NCBI RefSeq assembly: GCF_014218355.1
Contig: NZ_AP023368.1
Span: 1,306,001 to 1,370,000 of the forward strand
From: Anaerocolumna chitinilytica
Lineage (GTDB): Bacteria; Bacillota; Clostridia; Lachnospirales; Lachnospiraceae
Direction: 5' to 3'
Length of the DNA stretch: 64,000 bases
Shown in pieces: positions 54,083 to 61,870 of the stretch. The notes below the pieces were generated by a model. That model did no database searches. It worked only from the letters and a program-made list of their open reading frames with translations, and had not been told where the DNA came from. Made by a program: the position numbers and the translations under genes. The first letter of the stretch is position 1. Every line of letters begins with the position of its first letter.

Positions 54083-54916
54083 ATGGCTTTAGACAAAGTA
54101 AGAGTACAGCTCTTAGATGAAAATTCCGGTGCGGTAATAAAAGAAGTTGATGTTTTGACCAGTGCGGATGCCGTGCTTTTTTCAGATGGAGAAACATTTC
54201 AACAGAAGTTAGATGCAGGTACACTAAAAGGGCAAAAGGGTGACACAGGTGCAACCGGTGCCCAAGGAGTAAAAGGTGATACCGGAAGTACAGGTGCAGC
54301 TGGTCAAAGAGGTAGTCAATGGTTTACCGGTACTGGAGTAACCGGGACTAGTACAACAGGTACTGTGTTTTCTGGTTCTGGTGTATCTTCCGCTCTTTTA
54401 GGAGACTATTTTCTTAATTCATCGACCGGATATGTATATAATTGTACCTTGGCCGGAGCTGCATCCGTAGCAAAATGGGCTTATGTCGGTTCGATTAAGG
54501 GAATTCAGGGTGACCAAGGGCCCGCAGGCTCAGCTGGATCCACCGGAGCCCAGGGAGCTACCGGGGCAACAGGGCAAAGAGGCAGCCAGTGGTATACCGG
54601 AACCGGAGTAACCGGGACGAGTACAACAGGGACTGTATTTTCTAGTTCAGGTGTGACTTCTGCTGTTGAAAATGATATGTACTTAAACAATAGTACGGGA
54701 TATGTATATACCTGTACACTTGCCGGAACTGCATCTGTAGCAAAGTGGGTATATAGCGGATCTATAAAAGGCGCAACCGGGGCTACTGGTGCAACTGGAT
54801 CCACTGGAGCTACCGGAGCAACCGGACCTAAAGGGGATGCCGGAGACTCAGTAAGAATTGGAACAGATTATGCAACCGGCACCCAGGCAAAGCTATTCTT
54901 TAAAGTAACTAATTAA
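54083..54916 (+). CDS. Collagen-like tail fibre protein
   Basis: 277 residues. Three Gly-X-Y collagen-like runs (about 48-74, 145-168, 229-255) alternate with two nearly identical beta domains of about 70 residues (beginning QRGSQWFTGTGVTGTSTTGT and QRGSQWYTGTGVTGTSTTGT) that arose by tandem duplication. The C terminus is short (VRIGTDYATGTQAKLFFKVT). Trimeric collagen-like stalks are common in phage fibres. GGGGGAAGG is before the ATG. Confidence 0.85.
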   Translation: MALDKVRVQLLDENSGAVIKEVDVLTSADAVLFSDGETFQQKLDAGTLKGQKGDTGATGAQGVKGDTGSTGAAGQRGSQWFTGTGVTGTSTTGTVFSGSGVSSALLGDYFLNSSTGYVYNCTLAGAASVAKWAYVGSIKGIQGDQGPAGSAGSTGAQGATGATGQRGSQWYTGTGVTGTSTTGTVFSSSGVTSAVENDMYLNNSTGYVYTCTLAGTASVAKWVYSGSIKGATGATGATGSTGATGATGPKGDAGDSVRIGTDYATGTQAKLFFKVTN

Positions 54917-54928
54917 GGGGGACATCAT

Positions 54929-56176
54929 ATGGCAATTAATAAAATCGAAATACAAGATAGTGATGGAAATATCTATTATCCCCATACAGATGCCTCCGTA
55001 GTGAAAATTGGTGATAGTACCGTAGAGGATATGTTAGAGCAAATAAATATAATCCAAACGGCTGGAGGTAGTGCGACAGCAATTACATTGACTAATGTGA
55101 ATCTGGTTAATGGATTTACTATTTCTTTTCTTGTTGCTTCCAATAATAACGGGGCTACAACTACCATTAATGGAAAGAATTTATATAAGTTTGGAGGAAC
55201 GGCAGCACCTACCCTCACAGCGGGAAAGGTAGTTACAGTCTGGTATAATGGTACAAGTTTTTTTATCAAGGCTAGTGCGGAGGGGGATGCCGTTGCTGCG
55301 AACGTACTAGCAGGAAAAAAATTCAGCAATGACAGTGATACAGGAATTACCGGAACAATGACAGATAGAGGAGCAGTAACAATAACACCCGGGACAACAG
55401 ACCAGGTGATTGCAGCCGGTTATCATAATGGGTCAGGAAAAGTTGTCGGCGATGCTGATTTGATTTCAGCGAATATCAAAGCCGGAGTAAATATCTTTGG
55501 AGTTGCTGGCAATGCGAATGTTGTAGATACCAGTGCCGGAGATGCTAGTGCAGGCGATATTCTTTCCGGAAAAAAAGCATATGTTGATGGAGCATTGGTA
55601 ACCGGAAATATCCCGGTTAATCCCGGTCTTATTAGCGGAACTGGTCATATTGCCTCAGCAGGAGCAACTGTTGGAAATTATAGTCCCGATGGAATAAATC
55701 GAATATATCTTCGCCCAGGTCTTGCAAATGCAAGACAGTGTATTGATGGGGATATGTATCTAACTGCTCAAGCACCAGATTTACTACCTCAAAATATTTT
55801 GAGTGGGAAAAATATTTTAGGGATTGCTGGGGCGGCTATATCTGGTAAAAGGTTTGCAAGCGGACAAATAAATCTTAGCAGTGCTACGTTGGTACAATGC
55901 CGCTCATTTCATTATAATTATAACACTTATTACATGATACCCATTAGTAACCTCGGATTAACTTTTGTCCCTAAAATCGTAATGTTTAGAAATTCTGGTA
56001 GTTCTAGTGTTTATGTCGGTGTATATTTCAGTGAAGGTATATTTACTGACGCTGGTAATGGAATTGTTTATCAAACAGCCTTTAATAACGATTATTGCAG
56101 AGGTACAGGGGATTATTACAATGGATATATACCTGCATGGAATAACTCATTATTTGATTGGTTTGCATGGGAGTAA
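54929..56176 (+). CDS. Receptor-binding tail fibre protein
   Basis: 415 residues. The N-terminal part (MAINKIEIQDSDGNIYYPHT) resembles fibre base domains. Residues about 125-290 hold imperfect repeats of a beta motif around NVLAGKKFSNDSDTGITGTM, ANIKAGVNIFGVAGN, DILSGKKAYVDGALVTGNIP and NILSGKNILGIAGA. The C-terminal 110 residues are rich in Tyr/Asn/Phe and are the likely receptor-binding tip. It lies directly after the collagen-like gene. Confidence 0.75.
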   Translation: MAINKIEIQDSDGNIYYPHTDASVVKIGDSTVEDMLEQINIIQTAGGSATAITLTNVNLVNGFTISFLVASNNNGATTTINGKNLYKFGGTAAPTLTAGKVVTVWYNGTSFFIKASAEGDAVAANVLAGKKFSNDSDTGITGTMTDRGAVTITPGTTDQVIAAGYHNGSGKVVGDADLISANIKAGVNIFGVAGNANVVDTSAGDASAGDILSGKKAYVDGALVTGNIPVNPGLISGTGHIASAGATVGNYSPDGINRIYLRPGLANARQCIDGDMYLTAQAPDLLPQNILSGKNILGIAGAAISGKRFASGQINLSSATLVQCRSFHYNYNTYYMIPISNLGLTFVPKIVMFRNSGSSSVYVGVYFSEGIFTDAGNGIVYQTAFNNDYCRGTGDYYNGYIPAWNNSLFDWFAWE

Positions 56177-56189
56177 GGAAGGAGAAAAC

Positions 56190-56438
56190 ATGAAAACATT
56201 AGTAATTTATGATACAACAGGTAGGATAATTTATCTGGGTAGCGGGGATGTATTGGAACCTGTTGGGATTCCATTTCTTTGGCTAGAAATCCCAACAGGA
56301 AAGATTCTTAAGAGCATTGATACATCAAAGCCCATTCACACACCGATATACAAAGAGGTGCCAAAAACAGAGATTGACGATGTAAAAGAACAGCTTACAG
56401 CAGTACAGATTGCTCTTGCTGAAATGATGGGGGTGTAA
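56190..56438 (+). CDS. Small tail-fibre-associated protein
   Basis: 82 residues from ATG at 56190, with AAGGAG upstream. It has an N-terminal beta part (TLVIYDTTGRIIYLGSGDVL), then a C-terminal helix (TEIDDVKEQLTAVQIALAEM). Proteins of this form often follow fibre genes in clostridial phages and may cap or assemble fibres. Function inferred from place only. Confidence 0.55.
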   Translation: MKTLVIYDTTGRIIYLGSGDVLEPVGIPFLWLEIPTGKILKSIDTSKPIHTPIYKEVPKTEIDDVKEQLTAVQIALAEMMGV

Positions 56439-56441
56439 ATT

Positions 56442-56624
56442 ATGCCGAGTTGGAAGAAAATTATCTTTGTTAATGCCATAAAAGCCAGGATGATACAGGA
56501 AAACAGGACAGCAGAAGATATTATCACAGAGTATACTAAGTTGACCGAAACAGAGAAAATAGAAATATTAGCAAATTTATCATATGGGGGCGAAAGCTCT
56601 CTTTTCTTTATTGAGAAAGGATAA
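56442..56624 (+). CDS. Small phage protein (XkdX/CD1375-like position)
   Basis: 60 residues, starting MPSWKKIIFVNAIKARMIQE and helical throughout. It lies between fibre and holin genes, as short XkdX-type or CD1375-like proteins do. Start codon 4 bases after the previous gene. No catalytic features. Confidence 0.55.
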   Translation: MPSWKKIIFVNAIKARMIQENRTAEDIITEYTKLTETEKIEILANLSYGGESSLFFIEKG

Positions 56625-57073
56625 TGAAAATGGATGGATTAAGAGCATTTGTATTAACAATTATCGGTATAACAGGGGGATTTATAACAACATTATTCGG
56701 GGGATGGAGTACAGCATTGACTACACTAATCATTGTAATGGCGGTGGATTACATAAGTGGGCTGGCGGTTGCTGGCATCTTTAAAAAGTCACCTAAAAGT
56801 AAAACAGGAGCATTGGAAAGTAAGGCTGGATGGGCAGGATTATTCAGGAAGGGGATGACACTTTTAATCGTTTTGATTGCTTACCGGCTCGATCTGGCAG
56901 TCGGGACTACATTCATTAAAGATGCTGTGATAATTGCATACATAACGAACGAGACTGTTAGCATTACTGAAAATGCCGGTCTTATGGGAGTACCTATTCC
57001 TCCGCCTTTAAAAAAAGCTATAGACATCTTAAAACAGAAAACAGAAGAGGAGGATTCCAGTAATGGCAAATAG
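56624..57073 (+). CDS. Phage holin (TcdE/Cph1-type)
   Basis: Makes membrane holes that release the endolysin. The 149-residue protein has three or four helices (LTIIGITGGFITTLFGG, LTTLIIVMAVDYISGLAVAG, GMTLLIVLIAYRLDLAV, KDAVIIAYITNETVSI) with the family's DYISGLAVAG and NETVSITENAGLMGVPIP motifs. Charged C terminus. It starts at TAATG overlapping the previous stop and overlaps the endolysin start by 11 bases. Confidence 0.9.
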   Translation: MKMDGLRAFVLTIIGITGGFITTLFGGWSTALTTLIIVMAVDYISGLAVAGIFKKSPKSKTGALESKAGWAGLFRKGMTLLIVLIAYRLDLAVGTTFIKDAVIIAYITNETVSITENAGLMGVPIPPPLKKAIDILKQKTEEEDSSNGK

Positions 57074-57782
57074 AAAATTTATTGAGCAGATTGCAGCTGC
57101 CTCACTAAAATATTATCCTACATACAAAATCCTTCCCAGCATGACGATTGCCCAGGCTTGTTTGGAGTCCGCTTGGGGAAAGACTGGCCTTGCGAAAGAC
57201 TGTAATAATTTTTTTGGTATGAAATGGACGAGCTCCTGCGGGGTAGATTACGAAGAGTATTCTACTAAGGAGCAAAAGAAAGATGGTACATGGTACACGA
57301 TTAAGGCAAAATTTCGAAAGTATCCAGGAGTTATAGAGGGAATTAAGGGGTACTATGATTTCCTGAACTATACCAGGTATAAAAATTTAAAAGGGCAGAC
57401 AGATTATAGGGAAGCTTGCCGACTTATTCGAGAGGATGGTTGGGCTACGGACCTATCCTATACTTCCAAGCTCGTTACACTGGTTAAGGATAATGAGCTC
57501 TGGAAGTTTGATCTACAGGCAATATATCCGAAAGGACCGCTGGGAAATATTACACCAGACACTAATTTCCTGGCTATTGTTTGGCTACAGAACGGACTTA
57601 ATACATGTCTGGCTGGAGTCAAGGGTTTTGATACCTTAAAAGTTGACGGAGATTACGGAGTAAAGACCAGGGCGGCAGTACTGTTGTACTGGGACTTGTT
57701 AGGTTGGAATAAAAGCACAGGATGGAGTGTAGGAGTAAATACTAAAAAAGCACTCGTGGCTGGAAGAAAAATCGAAAAATAG
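57063..57782 (+). CDS. Endolysin: GH73 glucosaminidase with C-terminal peptidoglycan-binding domain
   Basis: Cuts the glycan backbone of the host wall at lysis. Residues about 1-150 are a GH73 N-acetylglucosaminidase domain (ILPSMTIAQACLESAWGKTG with the catalytic Glu, DCNNFFGMKW, YPGVIEGIKGYYDFLN). Residues about 165-239 resemble a peptidoglycan_binding_1 module (FLAIVWLQNGLNTCL, LKVDGDYGVKTRAAVLLYW). There is no signal peptide, so export depends on the holin. It is the last rightward late gene. Confidence 0.9.
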   Translation: MANRKFIEQIAAASLKYYPTYKILPSMTIAQACLESAWGKTGLAKDCNNFFGMKWTSSCGVDYEEYSTKEQKKDGTWYTIKAKFRKYPGVIEGIKGYYDFLNYTRYKNLKGQTDYREACRLIREDGWATDLSYTSKLVTLVKDNELWKFDLQAIYPKGPLGNITPDTNFLAIVWLQNGLNTCLAGVKGFDTLKVDGDYGVKTRAAVLLYWDLLGWNKSTGWSVGVNTKKALVAGRKIEK

Positions 57783-57829
57783 TTTAGAATCATATATTAA
57801 GAGATCCCTTTAGCAAATCTATAAAAGTC

Positions 57830-57866
57830 ATTAGGCTACTTCGATAATACACCGAAGTAGCCTAAT
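57830..57866. terminator. Bidirectional terminator after the lysis genes
   Basis: ATTAGGCTACTTCG (57830-57843) pairs perfectly with CGAAGTAGCCTAAT (57853-57866). It lies between convergent transcripts. Confidence 0.85.
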
Positions 57867-57872
57867 AATTAA

Positions 57873-58328
57873 TTAATCAACTCTAACATACCCATCATAT
57901 CCCGCTACAGATAAATCTGTTATTGCTACAAGCCAGAATTGATATTCCTCATCATAAGGAAGAGCAGGAAGATTAAACTGAGGATATTTATATGAGCTAA
58001 TATCTGTATATGTAATCATTCCCTGTTTCTTACCAACTACCAGTACACGTTGGTATTGATTTACTGCGTTATCAGAGAGAGTAACATTAAAAGTGAATTT
58101 ATTTCCGGCAGGAACTTTCCAATAACCATCGCTGGTTGTTGTATCATTTAAAATTAAGGATTGATTTGCAGATAAAGAATATGGATCTGGTATATACCTG
58201 TAAACCTTAATCCCATCTACATTCATAACCAATGTTGGTAAAGTAGCAGCAGAGACAGTTGCAGTAGGAGCTGCGAAAAGTATTACTGCTATAGCCATTG
58301 CTATAATACGTGATAAAACCTTTTTCAT
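57873..58328 (-). CDS. Secreted protein A (paralogue of 58483-58941)
   Basis: 151 residues with a Sec signal peptide (MKKVLSRIIAMAIAVILFAA, cleavage near TVSAA) and a small beta-rich mature domain (DGYWKVPAGNKFTFNVTLSD). The neighbour upstream encodes a paralogue with a nearly identical signal peptide. GAAAGGTGG precedes the ATG. It faces away from the phage late genes and has the features of a lysogenic conversion gene acting outside the cell. No family recognised. Confidence 0.7.
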   Translation of the reverse strand: MKKVLSRIIAMAIAVILFAAPTATVSAATLPTLVMNVDGIKVYRYIPDPYSLSANQSLILNDTTTSDGYWKVPAGNKFTFNVTLSDNAVNQYQRVLVVGKKQGMITYTDISSYKYPQFNLPALPYDEEYQFWLVAITDLSVAGYDGYVRVD

Positions 58329-58482
58329 AAATTATAACCACCTTTCTTTGTTAAACTGTTGTTATAGTTATGTGAAGTTTTCATATACTTAAATCCGAAT
58401 TAATTTTTAATATATAATTTAAAGTATATAAATATAGGTGTATAAATAATAAATAGTTGCCCATTTGGACACCCAATTAATA

Positions 58483-58941
58483 TTATTCAACTTTTACATA
58501 ACCCCAATACTGTGAAATTGTTATATTCGAGTAAGCTGTTGCTGTTACAAGATAACGATATCCTTCTGATTGTGGTGGTATAAGTACCGATGGGTAACCA
58601 TCATTTGTCATTTGGCTATCATAATATACCATTGTGTTTTCTCCATTGACACCAGATCGGAAAACTTTCATTTGATGATATCCTGGGTTATCTAAAAAAT
58701 ATCCTAACTTCACAGTGTAACCAGCAGGTACGTACCACCAACCATTTCCTGATGTTGTGTTTTCTAGGGTAACTGATTGTCCTGCAATTAACTTGTAAGG
58801 ATCAGGTTGAAGTTCAAATACTTTAAGATCATATTCATCATAAATTAATACAGGATTGGATGCTGCTTGAACAATTGATGGTGAAGAAAATAGTACAATA
58901 GCAATTGCCACAGCCAAAATACGTGATAAAACCTTTTTCAT
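58483..58941 (-). CDS. Secreted protein B (paralogue of 57873-58328)
   Basis: 152 residues; signal peptide MKKVLSRILAVAIAIVLFSS with cleavage near VQAA. The mature part follows the same pattern as its neighbour: Y.PDPY.L.A.QS, then NGWWYVPAGYTVKLGYFLDN, ending in WGYVKVE (VRVD in the paralogue). The signal peptides are far better conserved than the mature parts, which suggests duplication followed by divergence of the exported domain. Function unknown. Confidence 0.7.
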   Translation of the reverse strand: MKKVLSRILAVAIAIVLFSSPSIVQAASNPVLIYDEYDLKVFELQPDPYKLIAGQSVTLENTTSGNGWWYVPAGYTVKLGYFLDNPGYHQMKVFRSGVNGENTMVYYDSQMTNDGYPSVLIPPQSEGYRYLVTATAYSNITISQYWGYVKVE

Positions 58942-59138
58942 AGATAAACCACCTTTCTTTTGCGCATTATATAATTTGTAAAGTTAGGTATTAATAAGCT
59001 CTATCCGGATTAGGGGTTTTAATACATACATATATTACCATTAACTAATCTAATAGTCAATTGGTTTTGTGTCTAAATATGTAAATAATTCTTTTTATAT
59101 AGTAGAGAAGATGCTATAGGAGATATATAAATAAAAAT

Positions 59139-59170
59139 ACCCGGAGGGTTAATGATATGCTCCTCCGGGT
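59139..59170 (-). terminator. Terminator of the 59207-59716 gene
   Basis: ACCCGGAGG (59139-59147) and CCTCCGGGT (59162-59170) form the stem; on the minus strand it ends in ATTTTTATTT. The sequence TACCCGGAGGGTTA recurs at the terminator near 59855. Confidence 0.75.
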
Positions 59171-59206
59171 GTTAATCTGTTATTTATAAAATGTGATAGC
59201 TTTAAA

Positions 59207-59716
59207 TTAAAATGGTAATCCTCCATTAATCGGAATGGCAAAAGCAGAATTCACAGTATTTGAAACTTTATTTTGATAGCCACCATGAGCTACTAACCCT
59301 TGTATCGCAGTTCCATCTTGTTCCCACTTGATTACTCCATATCCACTTTTACTTATAGTATTATAGTATGTCTGGAAAGTACCTGTGCTATGTGCATTTA
59401 AGGTAAATGTTAATGTTGAGTCAGTGTTTTGATCACAATAATTCAGTAATTCTGATGTTCCTGTAATGAAACCTGTACTAGCACTATTATCATCTAATAA
59501 AATTGTTCCGTCTGAATTATAAAGTGTTATGGTGACATTTATAGGTTTATCAGTAATGTTCGAGACTGAAAAGCCGCACATTGTGCTACTACTTTGAACA
59601 TACCAAGGTATAACTGCCTTTCCGGTACTATAACTACTTGCTGAAACAATACCACTTGGACTAACTAAACATGTAACCATAACTAATGCCATAAATAAAT
59701 ACTTAAGTCTTTTCAT
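59207..59716 (-). CDS. Secreted protein C
   Basis: 169 residues with a signal peptide (MKRLKYLFMALVMVTCLVSP, cleavage near IVSAS). The mature domain is a single beta-sandwich-like region (SYSTGKAVIPWYVQSSSTMC, VTITLYNSDGTILLDDNSAS) similar in look to small extracellular phage-associated proteins. GGAGG lies upstream on the minus strand. Unrelated in sequence to the pair downstream but in the same orientation. Confidence 0.65.
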   Translation of the reverse strand: MKRLKYLFMALVMVTCLVSPSGIVSASSYSTGKAVIPWYVQSSSTMCGFSVSNITDKPINVTITLYNSDGTILLDDNSASTGFITGTSELLNYCDQNTDSTLTFTLNAHSTGTFQTYYNTISKSGYGVIKWEQDGTAIQGLVAHGGYQNKVSNTVNSAFAIPINGGLPF

Positions 59717-59854
59717 ATTATTTTCCTCCGTGTGAGATTTATCTTTTAATGCCTAAATTATAGTCCGGAGGAGTACAAAGAAACAGTCTATTAATACCAA
59801 AATTTTCATTATACAATGAAAGTTTTACATAAAATAACAAGTATATTACATAAA

Positions 59855-59889
59855 ATACCCGGAGGGTTATTAATTCACCGGGTATTTTT
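59855..59889. terminator. Bidirectional terminator
   Basis: ATACCCGG (59855-59862) pairs with CCGGGTAT (59878-59885) with T-runs on both sides; it closes the 59960-60196 gene on the minus strand. Confidence 0.65.
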
Positions 59890-59959
59890 AAAAAGGTTAT
59901 TTTGCTCCTCCTATGTAAAATAATACCTTTATTATGCCTTCCTATGAAATATTTGTAAA

Positions 59960-60196
59960 TCACCGCATAACCCATATGTGTCGGTCTAAGAGGAATGAAA
60001 GATTAAGTGTTCGTTCATTCTCCAACTGACACTGAAAGTCCATGGAATGAATTCCCGCAAAGCAAGTCTCATTTAAAAGAGTATTGGTAATTTTATGGGT
60101 AACAACAGTATGATCTTCATCTTCCAGACGGATATAATTAGGCCGGACTGTTCCATCTTTGTGAAAGTACGCTATTATGTCTACAGGTATGTTCAT
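59960..60196 (-). CDS. LexA-controlled small protein
   Basis: 78 residues starting at 60196 (MNIPVDIIAYFHKDGTVRPN), with AAAGGTGAT upstream. It has a compact beta fold (two sheets by pattern: YIRLEDEDHTVVTHKI, LSFLLDRHIWVMR). Similar short proteins occur in Lachnospiraceae genomes and prophages, function unknown to me. Its promoter carries a perfect SOS palindrome, so it should be made after DNA damage. It has its own terminator. Confidence 0.7.
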   Translation of the reverse strand: MNIPVDIIAYFHKDGTVRPNYIRLEDEDHTVVTHKITNTLLNETCFAGIHSMDFQCQLENERTLNLSFLLDRHIWVMR

Positions 60197-60228
60197 TGTT
60201 TTATCACCTTTCAAAGAATTATGAGGTC

Positions 60229-60257
60229 ATTATAACAGAACATATGTTCTGAAGCAA
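60229..60257 (-). promoter_or_regulatory. SOS promoter with perfect LexA-type palindrome
   Basis: Minus strand: TTGCTT (60257-60252), 17 bases, TATAAT (60234-60229). AGAACATATGTTCT (60237-60250), a perfect 14-bp palindrome matching GAACRNRYGTTY, fills the spacer. Confidence 0.8.
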
Positions 60258-60271
60258 GACGAAAAAACTTT

Positions 60272-60565
60272 TTAGACGCTTATTGCATTGGTGAGAGTGA
60301 TTGAATCTGAAAGTACGTATTTATCATGTTCAATAATCATGCGTATTGTTTTTTCAAAAGTATGTACATGGCATTGTAAATGATACTTCTTTACCCCGGG
60401 ATACCTATGTCGAACAATAACCATTTTAGCCCTGGGCATGTCCTTTTTTACAATCTGCCACCAGTGCCCGGTATTTTTAGAGCGGATCTCGATAACTCCA
60501 TTTATGTATGAGTAGTCGGAAAAATAACGAGTTTGAACTAAGGATAGTTCTTGTGAATTGAACAT
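60272..60565 (-). CDS. Small conserved protein upstream of the SOS gene
   Basis: 97 residues from ATG at 60565, behind GGAGG; the frame extends 12 bases further without a site. It is soluble, with many aromatic and His residues (SKNTGHWWQIVKKDMPRAKM, then VKKYHLQCHVHTFEKTIRMI). It lies upstream of the SOS promoter, so it is transcribed from elsewhere. The two small genes recur together in related genomes in my impression, but I cannot verify this. Confidence 0.6.
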   Translation of the reverse strand: MFNSQELSLVQTRYFSDYSYINGVIEIRSKNTGHWWQIVKKDMPRAKMVIVRHRYPGVKKYHLQCHVHTFEKTIRMIIEHDKYVLSDSITLTNAISV

Positions 60566-60682
60566 AAAGACCTCCATCTGATATATTCGGGAATTAATAA
60601 ATGATTAAAAATAAGGAAAATATTGTTTTTATTGGATGTTTACTGTAAAATATATACGATTAAAGTTAAATAAGGAGGGAAA

Positions 60683-61420
60683 ATGATGAGGAAAAGAATA
60701 AATGAGCATAAAGCTGGTGAAAAAAAATATAATGGAGTTTTAAAAAGAAGGGTGTTAGCTTATGAAATAAGGCACATATTGTTCGATATAATATTGTGGT
60801 TATCACCGCTAATTTATCTTACGAATCAATTAATGCTTAATAAAGATTCAAGTTTAATAATTTATGGAGCTTGTTTAACTATAATTATTATTAAAAGAGT
60901 GATATCAGGCTTTAAATCTTATAAAAATGATAAGAAAAGCAAACTTAGAGAAATTGAAATAAAATTTGTACGAGCAAAAAAATCTGAAGAAGTAAATAAA
61001 ATTAGATATGAAATAATAAATTTATTATGTTACAGTGACAAAGTAGCCGTTAAGGCAGAGATAAAATCTGGATTAGGCTATGAATTTATAATACCCTTTG
61101 TTCTCACTTGTATCATAACTTGTTTTAATATTGCAGTTGCTAACAAGGAATTTATTACATATAGTCCTATTCAATATAAAGTAGCAGAACAAAGATTAAT
61201 TACTGAAATGATTAGTAATAAAATGACCAAAGAAGAAATAAATGATAAATTTGAAAAGATGTTAGATGATTATAGAAGTCAAAGAGTAAAAGAATATTTG
61301 AGTGCTGTTAATGCACTATTCATGATTGGTATATTAGGGATTTTACTTTCATCAATTGGTTTTATAAATCAAAATAGGCTAAATAAGAGTATACTTACAT
61401 ATTTAGAAGAAGTTAAATAA
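60683..61420 (+). CDS. Polytopic membrane accessory protein
   Basis: 245 residues; AAGGAGGG precedes the ATG. Four transmembrane helices are likely (about 32-50 DIILWLSPLIYLTNQLML, 57-72 LIIYGACLTIIIIK, 133-152 YEFIIPFVLTCIITCFNIAV, 210-228 ALFMIGILGILLSSIGFI), with a charged cytosolic loop between helices 2 and 3. It is strongly AT-rich, like the ATPase gene that follows. It may belong to a membrane-acting defence or exclusion module; no family recognised. Confidence 0.6.
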   Translation: MMRKRINEHKAGEKKYNGVLKRRVLAYEIRHILFDIILWLSPLIYLTNQLMLNKDSSLIIYGACLTIIIIKRVISGFKSYKNDKKSKLREIEIKFVRAKKSEEVNKIRYEIINLLCYSDKVAVKAEIKSGLGYEFIIPFVLTCIITCFNIAVANKEFITYSPIQYKVAEQRLITEMISNKMTKEEINDKFEKMLDDYRSQRVKEYLSAVNALFMIGILGILLSSIGFINQNRLNKSILTYLEEVK

Positions 61421-61870
61421 TTATAAGGCTAATATTATCCCCCAAGACTTTACGTTACCTAGGGGATTGATTTTAGAGCGGGGATGATTGCTTGCTAAAA
61501 CATTTCTTATTATATAATATATTAGACTAATACAAAGTTACAATAGTAAAATAGAACTATTCAGCGAGAGCTGGGAAATGAAAACATCTTGTCCGTGCTA
61601 GTACTACTAAAATTAAATAAGGACCAGTAATGCTAATTAATATAAGAAAAACCTGTACTTAAGTGCAACTAAGTGTCACAGAAATATGTAAGAGCCGCCT
61701 TTATAACATGTTTCTCTGGAATACTATATTAGTTACTTATTTTGTCACGTTTATTACATTATTATTGAAATAATATATAGAATAATATGGTGAAATTAGC
61801 ATAAATATAGTTGTGTAATGACGGATTATAACTTATAATCTCTAATATTGGAAGAAATAAGGGGTGAAAT
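61421..61870. other. 450-bp AT-rich gap before the KAP ATPase gene
   Basis: No gene is supported. ATCCCCC (61437-61443) and GGGGAT (61462-61467) form a modest stem that may end the upstream transcript. CAGCGAGAGCTGGGAAATG (about 61562-61580) faintly recalls T-box or other structured leaders but lacks the conserved T-box sequence. AAATAAGGGGTG provides the ribosome site of the ATPase. Confidence 0.4.

Noticed and set aside
61555..61700. T-box leader before the KAP ATPase gene
   Set aside because: A CAGCGAGAGCTGGGAAATG-like stretch is reminiscent, but the invariant T-box sequence and a downstream terminator/antiterminator are missing and the gene is not of amino-acid metabolism.
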